Assembly: GCA_963921425.1 (NCBI GenBank)
Contig: OY992833.1
Span: 21,847,454 to 21,911,453, forward strand
DNA: 64,000 bases
Source: Dryas octopetala
Lineage: Eukaryota; Streptophyta; Magnoliopsida; Rosales; Rosaceae
Direction: 5' to 3'
Shown here: positions 1-9,242 of the stretch, one piece after another
Numbering within the stretch: the stretch's first letter is position 1
Layout of the letters: every line of letters begins with the position of its first letter
The notes under the pieces: model-generated
What the model was told of the DNA's origin: nothing
The model's input: only the letters and a program-made list of their open reading frames with translations
The model's database searches: none
Position numbers and translations under genes: made by a program

Positions 1-287
1 AGAATATACTCCATAGACTCCTCAGTGACAGACGCCATCAACAAAGTAGTCAAAGCCTTATCAGTCTGATCCCATTCAGTAAATGCCCTGTTAACCTCGA
101 GTGTATTTATACCATCTTCATTAAGTACGAATTGTGGTGGACACACAATTGATCCATCCAAATACCCAAATAGACCATGACCACCTAGTACTGTTCTTAC
201 TTGAAAACTCCACTTAAGGTAATTAGAATCATTCAACTTCAAAGTCAAAAATGGAAACAGACCATGAATTCTACTTGCAATCGACAT
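1..287 (-). CDS. Copia Gag polyprotein, N-terminal fragment
   Basis: Open frame from an ATG at 287 that runs off the window edge, about 95 residues. It contains the pattern LKLNDSNYLKW, then VLGGHGLFGYLDGS and a Trp-Asp near ALTTLL, which is the N-terminal Gag layout (UBN2/DUF4219-like) of plant Copia elements. It would build the retrotransposon particle. No stop codons or frameshifts are seen in the visible part. It belongs to the Copia element whose LTR is at 698-984 and has no link to the sugar transporters beyond its insertion site. Confidence 0.8.
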   Translation of the reverse strand, partial: MSIASRIHGLFPFLTLKLNDSNYLKWSFQVRTVLGGHGLFGYLDGSIVCPPQFVLNEDGINTLEVNRAFTEWDQTDKALTTLLMASVTEESMEYI

Positions 288-984
288 AGCTACAAGATTT
301 TCTTTAACAATATCACAAAGAACACACCACTTCAAGAAACTTCAACAATACTTTCCAAGAAATCCCAGACAAACTTCAAGAACCTTCTAATACACACTAC
401 TTCACAATCTTAATACTTCAAAGAAATCATCAAGAAAACAGACAGACCCATATCATCACCATCAAAACCACTAATCAAGAATAAACCAGCCAAGCGAAGA
501 AACAAAATACAATACCCAATCACAATTAACCATGCAGACGATGGAGCTTGCAACTTCGATTTTAATCCCAAATTTTAATCGTCATCGCGAAGAAGAAAAA
601 CTAAGCAAACAAAGAAATGCGAACACAACTATCGAAAGTAGGAAGACACCAACACTGTGCTGAAGTAAGAGTCAGGATATGACTGGCACTGATACCATGA
701 TCACGTAATGGAAGAGGTGAAAAAGAAATGAAGAATAAGAACCAAGGAAAATGAAGAAGATGAAGCTCTGAGTTTTTTTTCATTAAGAAAAGATAAAAGA
801 GATTACAGGGAATGGACTTTGTTCACTGCTTTATACACAAGCATTGATTAGAAACAAACTAACTGATCTAGAACAAACTAACTCCTACTAACAAGATATC
901 CATGTGTCAACATTTTATTAGTTAACAGCAAACTAATTCATTTAACATCAGACCACTAATATGCTAACAGCTGTATAGTCAACA
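1..984 (-). mobile_element. Ty1/Copia-type LTR retrotransposon, 5' part, cut by the window edge
   Basis: Read on the minus strand, the element starts with an LTR at 984-698 (287 bp) that opens TGTTGACT and closes GATCA. Directly after it, at 697-681, is a primer-binding site TGGTATCAGTGCC, close to the common plant initiator-tRNA-Met type site. An untranslated leader and then a Gag reading frame (287-1) follow. The 985 boundary falls exactly where similarity to intron 2 of the transporter gene at 11576-13754 begins, so the insertion point is visible; the putative 5-bp target duplication TATTA is at 985-989. The rest of the element and its other LTR lie left of the window. TG/CA ends, PBS and Gag support the call. 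Whether it is intact cannot be seen. Confidence 0.85.
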
Positions 985-1625
985 TATTATACATACCAAA
1001 TTAAAACTAATTAAAAAAAAACATGACCAAATATAATTATAGAAAGAAAAATAGAAAATATACGACCATAAGATTATGAAAATATTACCTGGTTAGCAAA
1101 ACCAACTCCACAACCAAGTAAGATCCTCCCAATAATAAGCATGGGAAGGTTAAGAGCTGCAGCGTTAAAAACTGTTCCCACTATAAAGAAAATGCCAGCA
1201 ATGAACATGGTTAGCTTTCGGCCTAGCATGTTTGTAATCCACGAGGCAAATAAGGTTGATATCAAAGCAGCCAGGTACAATGAAGATGTGAACAATTGCA
1301 GGCCTTGATTATCGTATTTACAGTAATTGCTCTTAAGTCCAGGATGTTGAGTCTTCATATACACAGCAGGGAAGAATTTCTTCAGGAAGTTGGGCATTGA
1401 TGTAACACCCCCTGCATTTATCTTTAAATTGATTACTTAAGAGTTCCATGTTTTGACAAGAGAGAAACTTCATGGGACCCTATCATGGAAAGTTCTATGA
1501 TGCTAGTGGGACTTTCATGAGACTGTCGTATGTGTTTTATGTGTTTACTTCTCTCATGTCGTATGTGTTTTGTAAATTATTTTTTTGTAATTTACAAAGT
1601 TGTTAGAAGACTGCAAATTTTCACA
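985..1625 (-). pseudogene. M-prime: STP13-like sugar transporter remnant (exon 2 only)
   Basis: Positions 985-1563 match 12931-13508 of gene M at a constant offset of 11,946. The intact exon 2 is at 1089-1411 (323 bp) with a good acceptor and donor. It encodes TM1-TM4 material, including SNYCKYD with the lid cysteine and GRILLGCG. Only two residue changes from gene M were noted (Glu to Lys and Thr to Met). Exon 1 is missing: after 1563 the sequence jumps to a match of 15060-15101, implying a deletion of about 1.5 kb relative to the M-B interval. On the downstream side a Copia LTR sits one base before the expected start of exon 3, so exons 3-5, if present, lie beyond the window. Without a start exon it should be non-functional. 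Confidence 0.85.
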
Positions 1626-1628
1626 TCA

Positions 1629-2190
1629 CTAAAAGGCTTTATTTCAATTTAATACCTCAACTTTTCATATTTTTCAAATTCATACCTCAAGTTTAAAAAC
1701 TTGCAAATAAATAAATGTTTTCCAGTTTTTATCTCAACATCACCCCAGTTTTTTACCCATCAAATCGATCTCAATCAAAATTATCAATCTTATACTTATT
1801 TTGAAGCTATGAATCTCCTCTTTACAACCATATAAAAATCATGCAAAAAAAAGTTATGAAACCCAAGATAATTGATCACAAAGTAGGCTATCCGAAAGTG
1901 CCAAAATTTCCAAACAAATTGACAATTTCGGGTAGCCTAATTTGTGACTACTTCTTTTGCGTTTCATAGTTCCTTTTTGAATTATTTCTATATGGTTATA
2001 AAGAGAAGATTCATAGCTTCAAAATGAGTATAAAATTGTTGATTTTGGTGAAGATTTGATGGGTCAAAAGTTGGGGTGAAGTTGAGATAAAAACTGGAAA
2101 ACATTTATTTATTTGCAAGTTTTTTAACTTGAAGTATGAACTTGAAAAACATGGTAAAGTTGAGGTACTAAATTGAAATGAAGCCTTTAG
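1629..2190. repeat. Foldback element: 562-bp near-palindrome
   Basis: The left arm begins CTAAAAGGCTTTATTTCAAT and the right arm ends with its near-complement GAAGCCTTTAG. The arms pair through nearly the whole length, with the turn near 1910. A transcript would form one long hairpin. The middle, about 1785-1905, resembles 24395-24530 inside a second palindrome at 24234-24782, so both belong to one family with diverged ends. It sits inside the duplicated transporter block, in M-prime but not in the M-B interval, so it arrived after the duplication or was lost from the other copy. No protein is encoded. Confidence 0.75.
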
Positions 2191-3025
2191 CGGTATGCCA
2201 CGTCATCAGATAACGACATTTTTGACGGCAAGACTAACGGAGGTATTAACTTGAAACAAAATGAAAGTTGAGGTATGAAATTGCAACTTTTTGAACTTGA
2301 GGAATTAACTTGAAATCTGAAGTAAAGTTAAAGTATTAAATTATAATTTACCCAAAAAATAAAATAGATGTGAGGGGAAACAGAAGAGGAGCACGACGAT
2401 GGCAAGGGGCGTAAAAAAATCAAAAGGGCAGGGGTAAAAATGAAAGAGAGAGCGAAATGACTAAAACAGGGCCATTATTCCACAAATTACAATGGAAAAC
2501 AACTGAAATAAAAAAATAGAGGGGCAAAATGGAATTTTCAGTGAACAGTCTATGAACAGTAGACCTCTTCTCACCGTTTAGTATATATATACAATTTAAT
2601 TAATTTTTTTAACACTTAGTTTTGTAAGAGTTTAATTAAAAAAGGTTAAATAAGTTTTTTTAAAAGCTTATGTGTCAAATGAATTATGAGATGTATTTAC
2701 CTATATTAAATATTCTAATTGATATGAAAATTTCATGTCATTAGGACATGATTAGGGCACCTTAGCACAGCCCTTTGATTAAAGCCTAGTCTAAATCACA
2801 TTAATGTTGACTTGAAGAAGCTGTTTGTTTTTTTTCCATATTCATTTGAATTATGTTTTTGAAGGAGCTTGAATGATATTTGACAATTTGAGAAAATAAG
2901 AGTAAAAGAAGAGGAAACTTGAAACTTGTCCCAACATTGAGTAGAGAAATACAACCAAACTAACAGCTAGTTGGTATGGAAACATGATTTATCAACCATC
3001 TGTGCTGTCTACACTTCTCATTGTT
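2191..3025. other. Intergenic DNA, no gene seen
   Basis: AT-rich sequence with degenerate phrases such as GAGGTATTAACTTGAAA that recall the end of the neighbouring foldback element (about 2220-2350), and a simple AT tract near 2580. No splice-supported frame or known domain was found. Confidence 0.5.
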
Positions 3026-3350
3026 CTAACAAAAACACTATCTGTTTCAGACAAATCAGAAACTAATATAACAAATTAAGCATATAAATAGGTACTAAAT
3101 TTAGAAAATTGATCTCATTAATTAATTCTGAAAATATTAGTATAGATGATGACCGATCTAATGTTGGGTTGTCTAAATATGTCTTGATGATGAGTAAGCA
3201 AGCATGCATCTAGAGAATGAACACCAACAGTAAGTGGGTATGATGCCAGCTATGCATGTTGAAAGAAACGACTGGCCATAAAAATTAACTGACCAAATCA
3301 TCATCCACTTTCTACGTCATCCAGTTTGTTGTTTTGAGGTTGTATACAAC

Positions 3351-3358
3351 TATATAAA
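3351..3358 (+). promoter_or_regulatory. TATA box of gene A
   Basis: TATATAAA, 155 bp upstream of the ATG at 3513. The same box at a similar spacing precedes gene B (15707) and two broken relatives (14363, 19658), which supports it as the real core promoter. Confidence 0.65.
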
Positions 3359-3512
3359 CCTACGCATCAAGCACACACCTCATTTCACCGAGCTAGTCTC
3401 TTCTTCTCCATCTTCTTCAGTGACATACACATATATTTTTATTCTTTCCATTCGTCTACAAAATTAATTAGGGTGTAGCTAACAAGTTTAATTGAGTAAG
3501 AAGTAAGAAATC

Positions 3513-5350
3513 ATGGCTGGGGGATTTGCCGGGCCATCTGAAGGCGGAGACTTTGAAGCAAAGATCACGCCTCTTGTGATCATTTCTTGCATATTGGCCG
3601 CTAGTGGAGGCCTCATGTTCGGTTATGATATTGGTATTTCAGGTACATACATAACTCTATCGATCTCTATCTCATTCGGGCGTAAAATTGACTATGAATT
3701 TATAATATTTTCGTGTGTGATATAAGCAACATATAGACATTATAAACACTTAATGATGGATGGATGTAGGGGGTGTTACATCGATGCCCGAGTTCCTCAA
3801 GGAATTCTTCCCTGTCGTGTATGAAAAGAGTCAACATCCTGGACTCGACAGCAATTACTGCAAATACGATAACCAAGGCCTCCAATTGTTCACATCTTCA
3901 TTGTACCTGGCTGCTTTGATATCAACCTTCTTTGCCTCCTGGACAACAAAAACGTTGGGCCGAAAGATAACCATGTTCATTGCTGGAATTTTCTTTTCTG
4001 TCGGAACAGTTTTTAATGCTGCAGCTCAAAACCTTGTCATGCTTATTATTGGGAGGATTTTGCTTGGTTGTGGAGTCGGTTTTGCTAACCAAGTAATTCA
4101 TTTATTAATTTTCTTAATCTTAATTATGATCTTATGTGTTATTATTTTATAATTTCTATATGCATAATTAATTGATCTTGTATGTACAGGCGGTCCCACT
4201 TTTCCTTTCTGAGATCGCACCCACAAGAATTCGTGGGGCACTCAACATACTCTTCCAGCTGAATATCACCATTGGCATTCTTTGTGCAAACCTTATCAAT
4301 TATGGAAGTGCCAAGTAAGCCCAATTGGTCTCCTAGCTAATTAATTGACAAATTAAGAGTAATCAATAAGTAGTAATTAATTTGTGCCACACCATGCACA
4401 GAATTACAGGAGGATGGAGGCTATCGTTGGGTTTGGCTGGCGTTCCTGCAGTTTTGCTAACCGTGGGGTCTCTCATTGTCACAGACACTCCTAACAGTTT
4501 GATCGCACGTGGTAAGTTGGAGGAAGGAAAAGCAGTTCTTAAAAGGATTCGAGGTGTTGACAATGTCGATCCAGAATACTTGGAAATTGTTGAGGCAAGT
4601 CGTGCCGCTGAAGAAATCCAGCATCCCTTCCGAAATCTCCTTAAGCGTAGGAACAGGCCTCAACTTGTCATTGCAGTTTGTATGCAGATCTTCCAGCAGT
4701 TCACTGGCATTAACGCCATCATGTTCTATGCTCCAGTTTTGTTCCAAACCTTGGGATTCAAGAGTGAGGCTTCTCTTTACTCAGCTGTTATTACAGGAGC
4801 TATCAATGTGCTGTCAACTATTGTATCAATCTACTTTGTGGACAGAGCTGGTCGCCGCGTGCTGTTACTAGAAGCTGGTGTTCAAATGTTCCTTTCTCAA
4901 TTGGTGGTGGCAATAGTGATGGGAATAAAGGTTAAGGATTACTCAAGCAACCTCAACCAGGGCTTGGCAGTTCTTGTGGTGGTTATGGTTTGCAGTTTTG
5001 TGGCATCCTTTGCATGGTCTTGGGGGCCTCTTGGGTGGTTGATTCCTAGTGAGACATTCCCAATAGAGGCTCGCTCAGCCGGGCAGAGTGTGACAGTGTG
5101 TGTCAACATGCTCTTCACATTCATCATAGCGCAAGCCTTCCTCTCAATGCTTTGCCACATGAAGTTTGGCATATTCTTGTTCTTCACAGCCTGGGTGTTT
5201 GTCATGACAGTGTTTGTGGTTTTCTTAATTCCGGAGACCAAGGGTGTCCCAATTGAAGAGATGTCAGACAGAGTATGGAAGCAACACTGGTTTTGGAAGA
5301 GATTTGAGGATCACTCCGAAGATGGACCCAAGGGCAAGGGCCATGCCTGA
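3513..5350 (+). CDS. Gene A: STP13-like monosaccharide/H+ symporter
   Basis: Predicted plasma-membrane hexose/proton symporter of the MFS sugar family, nearest in recalled sequence to STP13. Exons 3513-3642, 3770-4092, 4190-4314 and 4402-5350 give 508 residues and about 12 membrane segments. Visible key residues: Asp39 in FGYD and Arg139 in GRILLG (proton pair D42/R142 of STP10), lid cysteines Cys74 and Cys444, sugar contacts Gln174, Gln291-Gln292, Trp405 and Asn428, and the PETKG motif at 470-474. Oddities: the intron that splits MQ|IFQQ in gene M and STP13 is precisely absent; GGWGWR of relatives is shortened to GGWR near residue 199; and Ser481 replaces the Thr equivalent to AtSTP13 Thr485, a BAK1 phosphorylation site. 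The start is fixed by conserved MAGGF. The frame is intact, so it is probably functional. Confidence 0.93.
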
Positions 5351-5511
5351 AGTATATTATCTCAATCTGCTTGCGTGGTGGTTATAACTTATAACTCTTA
5401 CAAGTTTCCGATCGAGTTTACTTCTAGTAGCCTAAAATCGTACGCTTTCTTCGTGCCAATGGCTATAGTAATTTACTTTGAAACAATGTAATGTTTACGT
5501 TATAACTTATA

Positions 5512-6055
5512 ACTTGTTAAATTCCTAATTATCGATCATTCTCGAATCACACATGTGCTAGTTATTGAACAACAAATCTTTTCTTAAGTATGGTAATTCA
5601 AAGTGATTAAGAGGGCAAATATGGTAGTTCACGAAAATTGGATGCGGGCTAAGTTAAAGACTTAACTTGAAGACTTGCATATTAACTATTAACTTAAATC
5701 TGCTAAGAAAATTCAGATAATATATGCATCCAACGAGTTCTAAAACCCCAGGGATCGAAGCAGGCATGGAAATATAGGAGAAAGCAATTAAGCTATATAT
5801 GATTAATGGACTTTAACAACTCAGTCCAATTAATGAAGTCCCATATCGCAGTAAACCTCTATCAAACACGGGTTAGGACTTTGACAAGACAATGCATTGA
5901 AGTCCAGTGAAGTCCAAGATTATTAAACCAGTCCCGTCCCGTCTAGCCTTCCAAACGAGGTTAAGTTACTGCGACTTCAAAGGAACAGACAATGAACCTC
6001 GTCGAAAATGGGTCGAGTCAGCCCCATGGTCACGAATATTTCCGATGGCATGATA
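5512..6055. other. Intergenic DNA after gene A
   Basis: Unique flank beyond the duplication boundary. It does not match the DNA after gene B, which continues into pseudogene P1. No coding signal was found. Confidence 0.5.
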
Positions 6056-6392
6056 TGTTGAGAGAAATCTCATATTGAAGATGTGAGGCCTTACTAGTGG
6101 CTTATAAGGGTTTGGGTTACTCCCATTGCCAATTGGTTTTGGGATAGATACCTAGATTTTTTTATGGTATCAGAGTCAGGTTATCCACGTGATGCGCCTA
6201 ACGGCCACATGTTCTCCCACGTCACCCAGTATAAATTGTCCACGTGTTAGGCTTAAATGACGCCACATGTGCGGGGGCGTGTTAAGAGAAATATCACATT
6301 GAATATGTGAGGGCCTTGCTAGCGGCTTATAAGGGTTTGAGCTACTCCTCCTATTGCCAATTGATTTTGGAATGGATGGCTAGATTTCTTCA
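6056..6392 (+). mobile_element. TRIM (miniature LTR retrotransposon), 337 bp
   Basis: Two direct repeats, 6056-6164 (TGTTGAGAGAAATC start) and 6280-6392 (TGTTAAGAGAAATA start, TTCA end), flank a short internal part. Immediately after the first repeat is TGGTATCAGAGT (6165-6176), a plant initiator-Met tRNA primer-binding site. A purine-rich GCGGGGG at 6271-6277 just before the second repeat fits a polypurine tract. Flanking 5-mers TGATA and TGGTA look like a decayed target duplication. There is no coding capacity, as expected for a TRIM mobilised in trans. The LTRs differ at many sites, so the insertion is not recent. Confidence 0.8.
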
Positions 6393-6939
6393 TGGTACAC
6401 CATCAATATTATATTCATACTCGAAGTTAGTTAGACCACAGTTAAACGAATCGTTTAGAGTAATTTTAGAAAGAATCATATTTTCATACCTCAGTAATTA
6501 GTTAAACATATTATGTGACAATTAATTACTTGTCAATTAACAATATGAGTACTACTCATTAACAATCACATCATAATAATTAGATTAGTTAACATGGCCA
6601 ATAGGTGCATGTAGTCCATCCACCATTGTTATTCCTTTAAGCTCAATGATACGTACATTTATAAATAATAATTGTTTGTGCCACATTTACTAATGACAAA
6701 TCTTACCAAAGTCAAAGGTGGTGTTTATGCTTGTGGGATCCACTTATGCAAATGAGTACAACTTCTACCAGATAGGTGTTTGATCCGTAAATATGATAAA
6801 TATTGTAACACTATTCTTTTTAAACATTAGACGTTGGACACACTATAGGTAAGTTTTTATATAACAAGAAAATACAACAATGATGTGATATGCTCTAATT
6901 AAAAGGCAAACATATATATATATATATATATACATACAT
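6393..6939 (-). other. Intergenic DNA with an inverted STP-promoter relic
   Basis: Around 6420-6500 the sequence read on + resembles the reverse complement of 14160-14225, the far upstream promoter of the exon-1 relic (shared phrases GACCACAGTT and AGAGTAAT followed by TAGAAAG). No exon follows, so this seems to be an inverted, mostly eroded fragment of another transporter copy. The remainder, including an AT microsatellite at 6911-6930, has no recognisable content. Confidence 0.4.
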
Positions 6940-7334
6940 GCTCCTTCTATTGAGGTATACCTCAACTTATTTCTGTTGAGGTATACCCTATTGGGGCCCA
7001 CACGAGTTGTTTTGTATTAATTTGAACCGTTCATTTTTTACATCTCTATTGATAGATCATCCCTGCAAAAATTTAGCCAAATCGGAAATTATTTGACTAT
7101 TTAATTTTGATCAAATAAATGAACGAACAAAAAATTTTCAATGAAACCATCCATTTGTTTTATCAAAGTTAGATAGACAAATGATTTCCGATTTGACTAA
7201 TTTTTTACAGGGATGATCTATCAATGGGGATGTAAAAAATGAACGGTTCGTATTGACACAAAACTACTCGTGTGAGCCCCAACAAGATCATACCTCAACA
7301 TAAATAAGTTGAGATATACCTCAATAAAAAGAGC
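6940..7334. mobile_element. Foldback MITE, 395 bp
   Basis: Long inverted arms: the left start GCTCCTTCTATTGAGG pairs with the right end CCTCAATAAAAAGAGC, and pairing continues inward through GAACCGTTCATTTTTTACAT and GATCATCCCTG. It is bounded by TA repeats, as for elements inserting at TA. It has no coding capacity and is unrelated by eye to the foldback pair at 1629 and 24234. Confidence 0.75.
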
Positions 7335-7352
7335 TTGTATATATATATATTG

Positions 7353-7692
7353 TGCTATAAAGCTAACTAGTTACTAAGTTAATACGAAATTACATAACTA
7401 ATGTCATAATCTGAACCAGCCATTTTTTAGGTCATACTTCAAAGATCATCATTGTAAAAAATCAACTACATTAGAAATCATTTAGTCATCTAATTATGAT
7501 CAAATAAATAGACGGTCACTGTTTCTGATAAAAGCATATAAATAATTGTTATCATAATCAAATGGCTAAATGACTTCCAATTTTAGAGATTTTTTATAGA
7601 AATGTTCTTTGAAGTAAGGCCTAAAAAATAGGTGGTTCAGATTTTGATATTACATTGTGCAGTGGGCTCAACATGGTAGTTAGCTTTATATT
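7353..7692. mobile_element. Second foldback MITE, about 340 bp
   Basis: Inverted arms start near GCTATAAAGCTAACTAG (7354) and end with GTTAGCTTTATA (7679-7690). Inner pairs include CTGAACCAGCCATTTTTTAG against AAAAAATAGGTGGTTCAG. TA repeats lie on both sides, including (TA)n at 7725-7740. It resembles its neighbour at 6940 in layout but not closely in sequence. The exact ends are uncertain by several bases. Confidence 0.65.
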
Positions 7693-7745
7693 ATCTTGCT
7701 AACCGATTAGTTTTAAAGCATTCTTATATATATATATATACAAAC

Positions 7746-8453
7746 AAACAATTATAACCAAGCTCCTCATCAATTAGAAAAACCCTAGCCACAACCCCAA
7801 AAGAAAAAACTCTCTTCGATCCTCAACCTCTCCAATGGGGGAGGGGCGGTCCTTGTGTTCTCACAGCCTTCTCCTCCCCTCGTCCCTCGCCCCTCGCCCC
7901 TCTCTCCTTTTTTTTCTTTTTCTTTTTGTGTGTTTTTATTTTTGTCCTTTAGGATACTCTCCTCCCAATAAGTGAGAGTGTTTCCATCTCTCCTTGCTAG
8001 AATTTCTCCACCTCTCATCGTGAGAGTTTTTCCAATTTGGTTTGTTTTGTATTTTGTTGCTTTCAGGTTTTTTCTAGCACTCATCACAAAGTGTTAGGGA
8101 GTCACTATTTCCCCCGATACCGGTCATGTTTCCACCGGTTACTATTGCCCAATCTGCCACTTTGCGCTATTTTTAGCCTCGACTTAGAGATGTTCGTAGG
8201 ATCGTGAACCTAAACGCGACTAGTTTGCTAATTCCTACGGTACCTCTCTGCCTTCGTTTGGTGGCTATAGTATCTGCTCGATGCTCATGTTATGAGATCT
8301 TGAAATTTCTTTACGCTTTTCTGCTTCACTTTTGTTGGTTTTTGTTTTCTTCTAAACCTTTGGGCTCATATTTTGTATTATCTCTGCCTTTTTTATTGTT
8401 TTAATGCAATGATATGCTTTATTCTTAAAAAAAAAAAACAATTATAACCAAGC
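7746..8453 (+). mobile_element. Poly-A retroposon (LINE-like, non-autonomous) with 18-bp target duplication
   Basis: The 18-mer AAACAATTATAACCAAGC occurs at 7746-7763 and again at 8436-8453. The roughly 670 bp between them end in a run of A after TTTATTCTT, so this is a target-primed retroposition product. The insert begins with CCCTAGCC-type sequence, contains pyrimidine-rich DNA, and ends TTAATGCAATGATATGC before the A tail, which resembles plant L1-type LINE 3' ends. No reverse transcriptase or endonuclease frame is present, so it is a deleted LINE or a processed transcript of unknown origin. The perfect target duplication indicates a fairly young insertion. Confidence 0.8.
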
Positions 8454-8498
8454 AGATGATTTGCATCTGTATACAAGTATAGCATTCTCACTTTCATT

Positions 8499-9095
8499 CA
8501 CTACAAGAAAAAAGGGTTTGGGAGAGGAACGGAATTCGTCGCCCAAAGTAGCGTTTCGTCGCCCAAACGTTTGGGCGACGAAATTGGTTCGTCGAGCAAT
8601 TATTCGCCCAAAGTTCGTCGCCCAAGAGTTTGGGCGACGAACCCATAAATTTCGTCGCCCAAAGACACCTGGGGTGACGAAATTTTTTTGTCTCCCAAAA
8701 CATAAAATTCGTCGCCCAAAGCATGTTTAGGCGACGAATAAATTTCGTCGCCCAAAGAGGGTTTGGGCGACGAACAGACTTATTCGTCGCCCAAAGCATG
8801 TTTGGGCGACGAAATTATCCGTCGCCTAAACAAGATTTGGGAGAGGAATAGCTAATTTCCTCGCTGGAACGTACTTTGGGCGACGAACAAATTTCGTCGC
8901 CCAAAGAGGGTTTGGGCGACGAACACCCTTATTCGTCGCCCAAAGAGGATTTGGGTGACGACATTTGTCCGTCGCCCAAAGAGGGTTTGGGCGACGAACA
9001 CCCTTATTCGTCGCCCAAAGAGGGTTTGGGCGACGAAATTTGTTCGTCGCCTAAACATGCTTTGGGCGACGAATAAGGGTGTTCGTCGCCCAAAC
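8499..9095. repeat. CACTA subterminal repeat array
   Basis: More than twenty copies of a short motif, TTTGGGCGACGAA or its reverse complement TTCGTCGCCCAAA, in alternating orientation with short spacers. Such arrays are the transposase-binding subterminal regions of CACTA elements. The alternation creates many small hairpins and several spurious frames on both strands, which should not be annotated as genes. Confidence 0.9.
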
Positions 9096-9242
9096 GTATT
9101 TTATTTAAAAAAAAATTTTTTATTTAAATTATATATATGAATTTAATATTCAAAAATTATATAAAACAAAATTAATAAATTTATATATCCAAAATATCCA
9201 TACAAAGTAGAAACAATTTAATTAATACATACATACAAATAA

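Larger units (their letters stand above)
3026..5511 (+). repeat. Segmental duplication, copy A
   Basis: This block carries promoter, gene and 3' flank and matches 15382-17866. Through all exons and introns of the gene the offset is exactly 12,356 with no indel; I noticed only scattered single-base changes, for example 5312 C against 17668 T. Small indels appear only in the 3' flank (near 5425). The matching ends sharply at about 5511, after TTATAACTTATAAC. Introns as similar as exons mean either a very recent duplication or gene conversion, or the same locus assembled twice around the 200-N gap at 10733. Confidence 0.85.

Noticed and set aside
4363..5241. Minus-strand and alternate-frame open frames overlapping genes A and B (also 16719-17597)
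   Set aside because: Shadows of the conserved transporter exons; no independent family resemblance or start context.
7785..8404. Two frames of 100 and 66 codons
   Set aside because: Inside the poly-A retroposon, low complexity or Phe/Leu-rich, with no reverse transcriptase or endonuclease motif.
8499..9140. Regularly spaced repeats resembling a CRISPR array, and several repeat-bearing frames
   Set aside because: The units alternate in orientation, have no unique spacers and follow a CACTACAAGAAAA terminus, so they are CACTA subterminal repeats in a plant genome.
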